Assembly (NCBI GenBank): GCA_900543105.1
Contig: UQQA01000125.1
Span: forward strand, 1-7,540
Source of the DNA: an uncultured Ruminococcus sp.
GTDB lineage: Bacteria > Bacillota > Clostridia > Oscillospirales > Ruminococcaceae
Length of the DNA: 7,540 nucleotides
Direction: 5' to 3'
Each line of letters starts with the position of its first letter. The stretch's first letter is position 1. Positions 5,896 to 7,540 of this stretch are shown piece after piece. A program made the translations under genes and the position numbers. The notes beneath the pieces were generated by a model that saw only the letters and a list, made by a program, of their open reading frames with translations, was not told the DNA's origin and did no database searches.

Positions 5896-5909
5896 GGAGG
5901 CGATAGAAA

Positions 5910-7316
5910 ATGGGTGTAAAAAGCACTTTGGCAGCAATGTCATTAAAAGCAAAGGCAGTTGTTGTATGTGCCGCGGTCGCGGTGACCGGAGCTGCGGTGG
6001 GAATAGGCATCGCAATGACACGCGAAGAAGCTTACCGTGTTCTCAAAGTATTTGAGCTGACGGGCAGTGCAACTGTAGAAAGGGACGGCTCGGGCGAGCT
6101 AAACGCTTACACGGGAATGAACCTTGAAAGCGGAGATACGCTCACCGTCGGCGATGAAAGCACTATCAGAATTTCGCTCGATGATGATAAATATATCCTG
6201 CTCGACAGCGGAACGATACTTGAGCTGAATGCATCAGGAACAGCAGCCGACAGCAGAACTGCCATCGACCTAAAACAGGGTTCTATACTTAACGAGATAA
6301 CGAATCCGCTCTCGGAAAAGTCTTCATACGAAGTCGCAACACCTAAGGCTACAATGGCAGTCCGGGGAACGAGCTTCATCGTTACTGTCGATAAGGACGA
6401 TGATGGTGTTTATATGATAAACGAAAGCACACTTCAGGGCAAGGTCGAGATAGAGCTTATCGACAAAAAGGGCAACCGCACGGATCAAAAAGTGTTTGCC
6501 CCTGCAGGAGGCGGTGTTATGATCTGCACTGAGCCTGACGAAAACAGCGGAAACCCTGCCGAGATCGACGGAACATCAAAATTCGTTATCCCGAATGGAG
6601 AGGACGGCGGTTTTTATATTTCCAAAGACGGAGAAAACCCTGTAGTCGATATAAATTATGATAATATTTCCTCAGTAATAAAGAATACGGCTCTCCGTTC
6701 AAATGATGAAGGGATAATGCCGCTGAATGAGGATATCATTGAAAACCTGAGAGGAAAAGAGCCGCAGACGGAAAGCTCCGTTACAACGACCGTCACAACA
6801 ACTCAGACAACGACAACAGCTGTTACGACCGTCCCCGAAACAACGGAAACCGAGGAGGAAACCACTATCACAGCCGCACCCGTAACAACGGTAACGACTG
6901 TTCCCGAAACAGAAGCGTATGTGCCGCAGACAAAGCCGACAACAACAGCCAAGACCACTGCACCGACAACGAAAAAGTCGGAGAAAAAGACAAAGAAGAC
7001 CAAAAAGAAGACTGAAAAAACAACTGTCACGACCGAAGAAACCACCGAAACAACGACAGAAACGACCACGGAAACAACAGAGGAAACCACAGAAACAACC
7101 ACAGAAACAACGACCGTAACAACACCGCCGTATGTTCCGAGCTATATTCCGACAGAACCTACCACCACGGTAACAACACCAAAGGAGCAAATGCCTGACA
7201 CAGATCTGACGGAAGCACCACCTACGGAAATGCCACCTACGGAAATGCCACCTACGGAAATGCCACCTACGGAAACACCGACACCTACGGAATTTCCACC
7301 TACGGAAACAGGTTAA
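5910..7316 (+). CDS. Membrane-anchored FecR-domain surface protein with Thr-rich and PPTEM-repeat tail
   Basis: A 468-residue protein. A basic N-terminus and one hydrophobic segment (about 14-36) would anchor it with the rest outside, or act as an uncleaved signal. A FecR-type beta domain spans about 45-205, with LESGDTLTVGD (72-82) and the hallmark TPKATMAVRGTSF (144-156). A less conserved region (205-285) precedes a low-complexity tail: TTT/VTT/PETTET runs (291-352), a Lys-rich block (355-370), TTET repeats (371-405), and PPTEM repeats to the C-terminus. No LPXTG signal or C-terminal membrane helix is seen. The ATG at 5910 has GGAGG nine bases upstream. Expression is predicted to be set by the c-di-GMP riboswitch just before it. 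Although FecR itself is a sigma regulator, no sigma factor gene is adjacent here. A role as a cell-wall or extracellular matrix protein is inferred from the tail and the riboswitch. Confidence 0.88.
   Translation: MGVKSTLAAMSLKAKAVVVCAAVAVTGAAVGIGIAMTREEAYRVLKVFELTGSATVERDGSGELNAYTGMNLESGDTLTVGDESTIRISLDDDKYILLDSGTILELNASGTAADSRTAIDLKQGSILNEITNPLSEKSSYEVATPKATMAVRGTSFIVTVDKDDDGVYMINESTLQGKVEIELIDKKGNRTDQKVFAPAGGGVMICTEPDENSGNPAEIDGTSKFVIPNGEDGGFYISKDGENPVVDINYDNISSVIKNTALRSNDEGIMPLNEDIIENLRGKEPQTESSVTTTVTTTQTTTTAVTTVPETTETEEETTITAAPVTTVTTVPETEAYVPQTKPTTTAKTTAPTTKKSEKKTKKTKKKTEKTTVTTEETTETTTETTTETTEETTETTTETTTVTTPPYVPSYIPTEPTTTVTTPKEQMPDTDLTEAPPTEMPPTEMPPTEMPPTETPTPTEFPPTETG
7218..7310 (+). 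repeat. Coding 15-bp minisatellite encoding PPTEM-type pentapeptides
   Basis: Three identical 15-bp units CCACCTACGGAAATG (7218-7232, 7233-7247, 7248-7262) are followed by CCACCTACGGAAACA (7263-7277), a three-base insertion (CCG, 7278-7280), and two diverged copies (7281-7295, 7296-7310). All units stay in frame and encode PPTEM, PPTET, (P)TPTEF and PPTET at the protein C-terminus. Identical adjacent DNA copies, rather than only similar peptides, point to recent slippage or unequal recombination, so copy number may vary between strains. Confidence 0.9.
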
Positions 7317-7334
7317 TCCTGATATAGGCTTATA

Positions 7335-7436
7335 ATACTAAACACCAATAAAACTATAGACAAAAAAACTGCGCAAAATCCATATATCAGAGTTTTCGCT
7401 TGATTTTTTGTATAGTTTTTAATTGGTGTTTAGTAT
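7335..7436. repeat. 102-bp near-perfect palindrome (MITE-like element or large terminator hairpin)
   Basis: ATACTAAACACCAAT (7335-7349) is the exact reverse complement of ATTGGTGTTTAGTAT (7422-7436). The match continues inward with small bulges: AAAACTATAGACAAAAAAA (7350-7368) against TTTTTTGTATAGTTTTTA (7404-7421). The centre keeps weak symmetry (GCAAAA near 7373 and TTTTCGC near 7393). It lies 18 bp after the FecR gene stop. Symmetry down to a TA at each end would fit a TA-targeting MITE (Tc1/IS630-like), but it could equally serve as the transcript end. No transposase is present in it. Confidence 0.8.
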
Positions 7437-7540
7437 AACTCCCTTGCAAGTCGGCAAGCCTTACTGCGGTCGCTCTCCAAGGTCAACGCAGTGACCTGAT
7501 TGGATTTATTCTATCTGTCGGCTTTGTCTATAGAACGATC
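7437..7540. other. Terminal stretch with no recognised gene
   Basis: No start-to-stop gene was recognised. The stretch is richer in G+C than the palindrome before it and contains overlapping inverted repeats: CTTGC/GCAAG (7443-7458), ACTGCG/CGCAGT (7463-7492) and AGGTCA/TGACCT (7480-7497). A minus-strand frame from the window edge reads peptide-like sequence but has a TAG at 7511-7513 and ends with TAA at 7430-7432 inside the palindrome. It may be a gene remnant or chance. Confidence 0.3.

Noticed and set aside
5702..6010. Minus-strand frame of 102 codons across the promoter and riboswitch
   Set aside because: It is antisense to the riboswitch and the FecR start, and its sequence follows from those elements; no RBS or domain supports it.
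6699..7190. Minus-strand Cys/Gly/Arg-rich frame and a Val/Ser-rich frame (6803-7102) opposite the Thr-rich tail
   Set aside because: Their odd composition is the direct complement of repeated ACN/GAR codons in the FecR gene; low-complexity DNA leaves all frames open.

Overview
The window most resembles a low-to-mid GC Gram-positive gut clostridium, probably Oscillospiraceae/Ruminococcus-like. This is an inference from four things: strong GGAGG-type ribosome sites at nearly every gene, sigma-A-type promoters with extended -10 boxes in AT-rich gaps, a surface protein with long Thr/Glu/Pro-rich low-complexity tails, and short dispersed repeats in the intergenic ends. No rRNA, tRNA or CRISPR array was seen.

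Layout. Positions 1-119 hold only repeats: a perfect 7-bp-stem hairpin and a 7-bp unit tandemly repeated four times, one base past the pilT stop. A minus-strand operon then runs from 2799 down to 120: a GAF-GGDEF diguanylate cyclase with an intact GGEEF active site and RxxD inhibitory site, a small CobU-family P-loop protein that seems to lack the guanylylated histidine, and a full-length PilT-type retraction ATPase. The gaps are 19 and 15 bp. A 215-bp divergent region (2800-3014) carries a good promoter on each strand. The plus-strand operon (3015-5607) encodes a CHASE2-class III adenylate cyclase and a xylose-isomerase-like/AP-endonuclease-2-like TIM-barrel protein that overlaps it by 17 bp.

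The most interesting element is at 5713-5909. A good promoter is followed at once by a cyclic-di-GMP-I (GEMM-I) riboswitch with a GAAA tetraloop, the classical 11-nt tetraloop receptor (CCTAAG/TATGG) and the conserved core motifs. The 3' half of this aptamer can instead pair with downstream sequence to form a roughly 70-nt hairpin followed directly by TTTTATTTTTT. Aptamer and terminator are therefore mutually exclusive, which predicts that c-di-GMP turns the downstream gene ON. That gene (5910-7316) encodes an N-terminally anchored FecR-domain protein with a Thr/Glu-rich, Lys-block and PPTEM-repeat tail. After it come a 102-bp near-perfect palindrome (MITE-like or terminator) and about 100 bp in which no gene was recognised.

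How the parts may work together (inference): the locus combines a c-di-GMP synthase, a pilus retraction motor, a cAMP synthase and a c-di-GMP-sensing RNA controlling a surface protein. It could be a second-messenger and cell-surface/motility island in which the diguanylate cyclase feeds the riboswitch a few kilobases away. Only the neighbourhood and the domain identities are seen directly.
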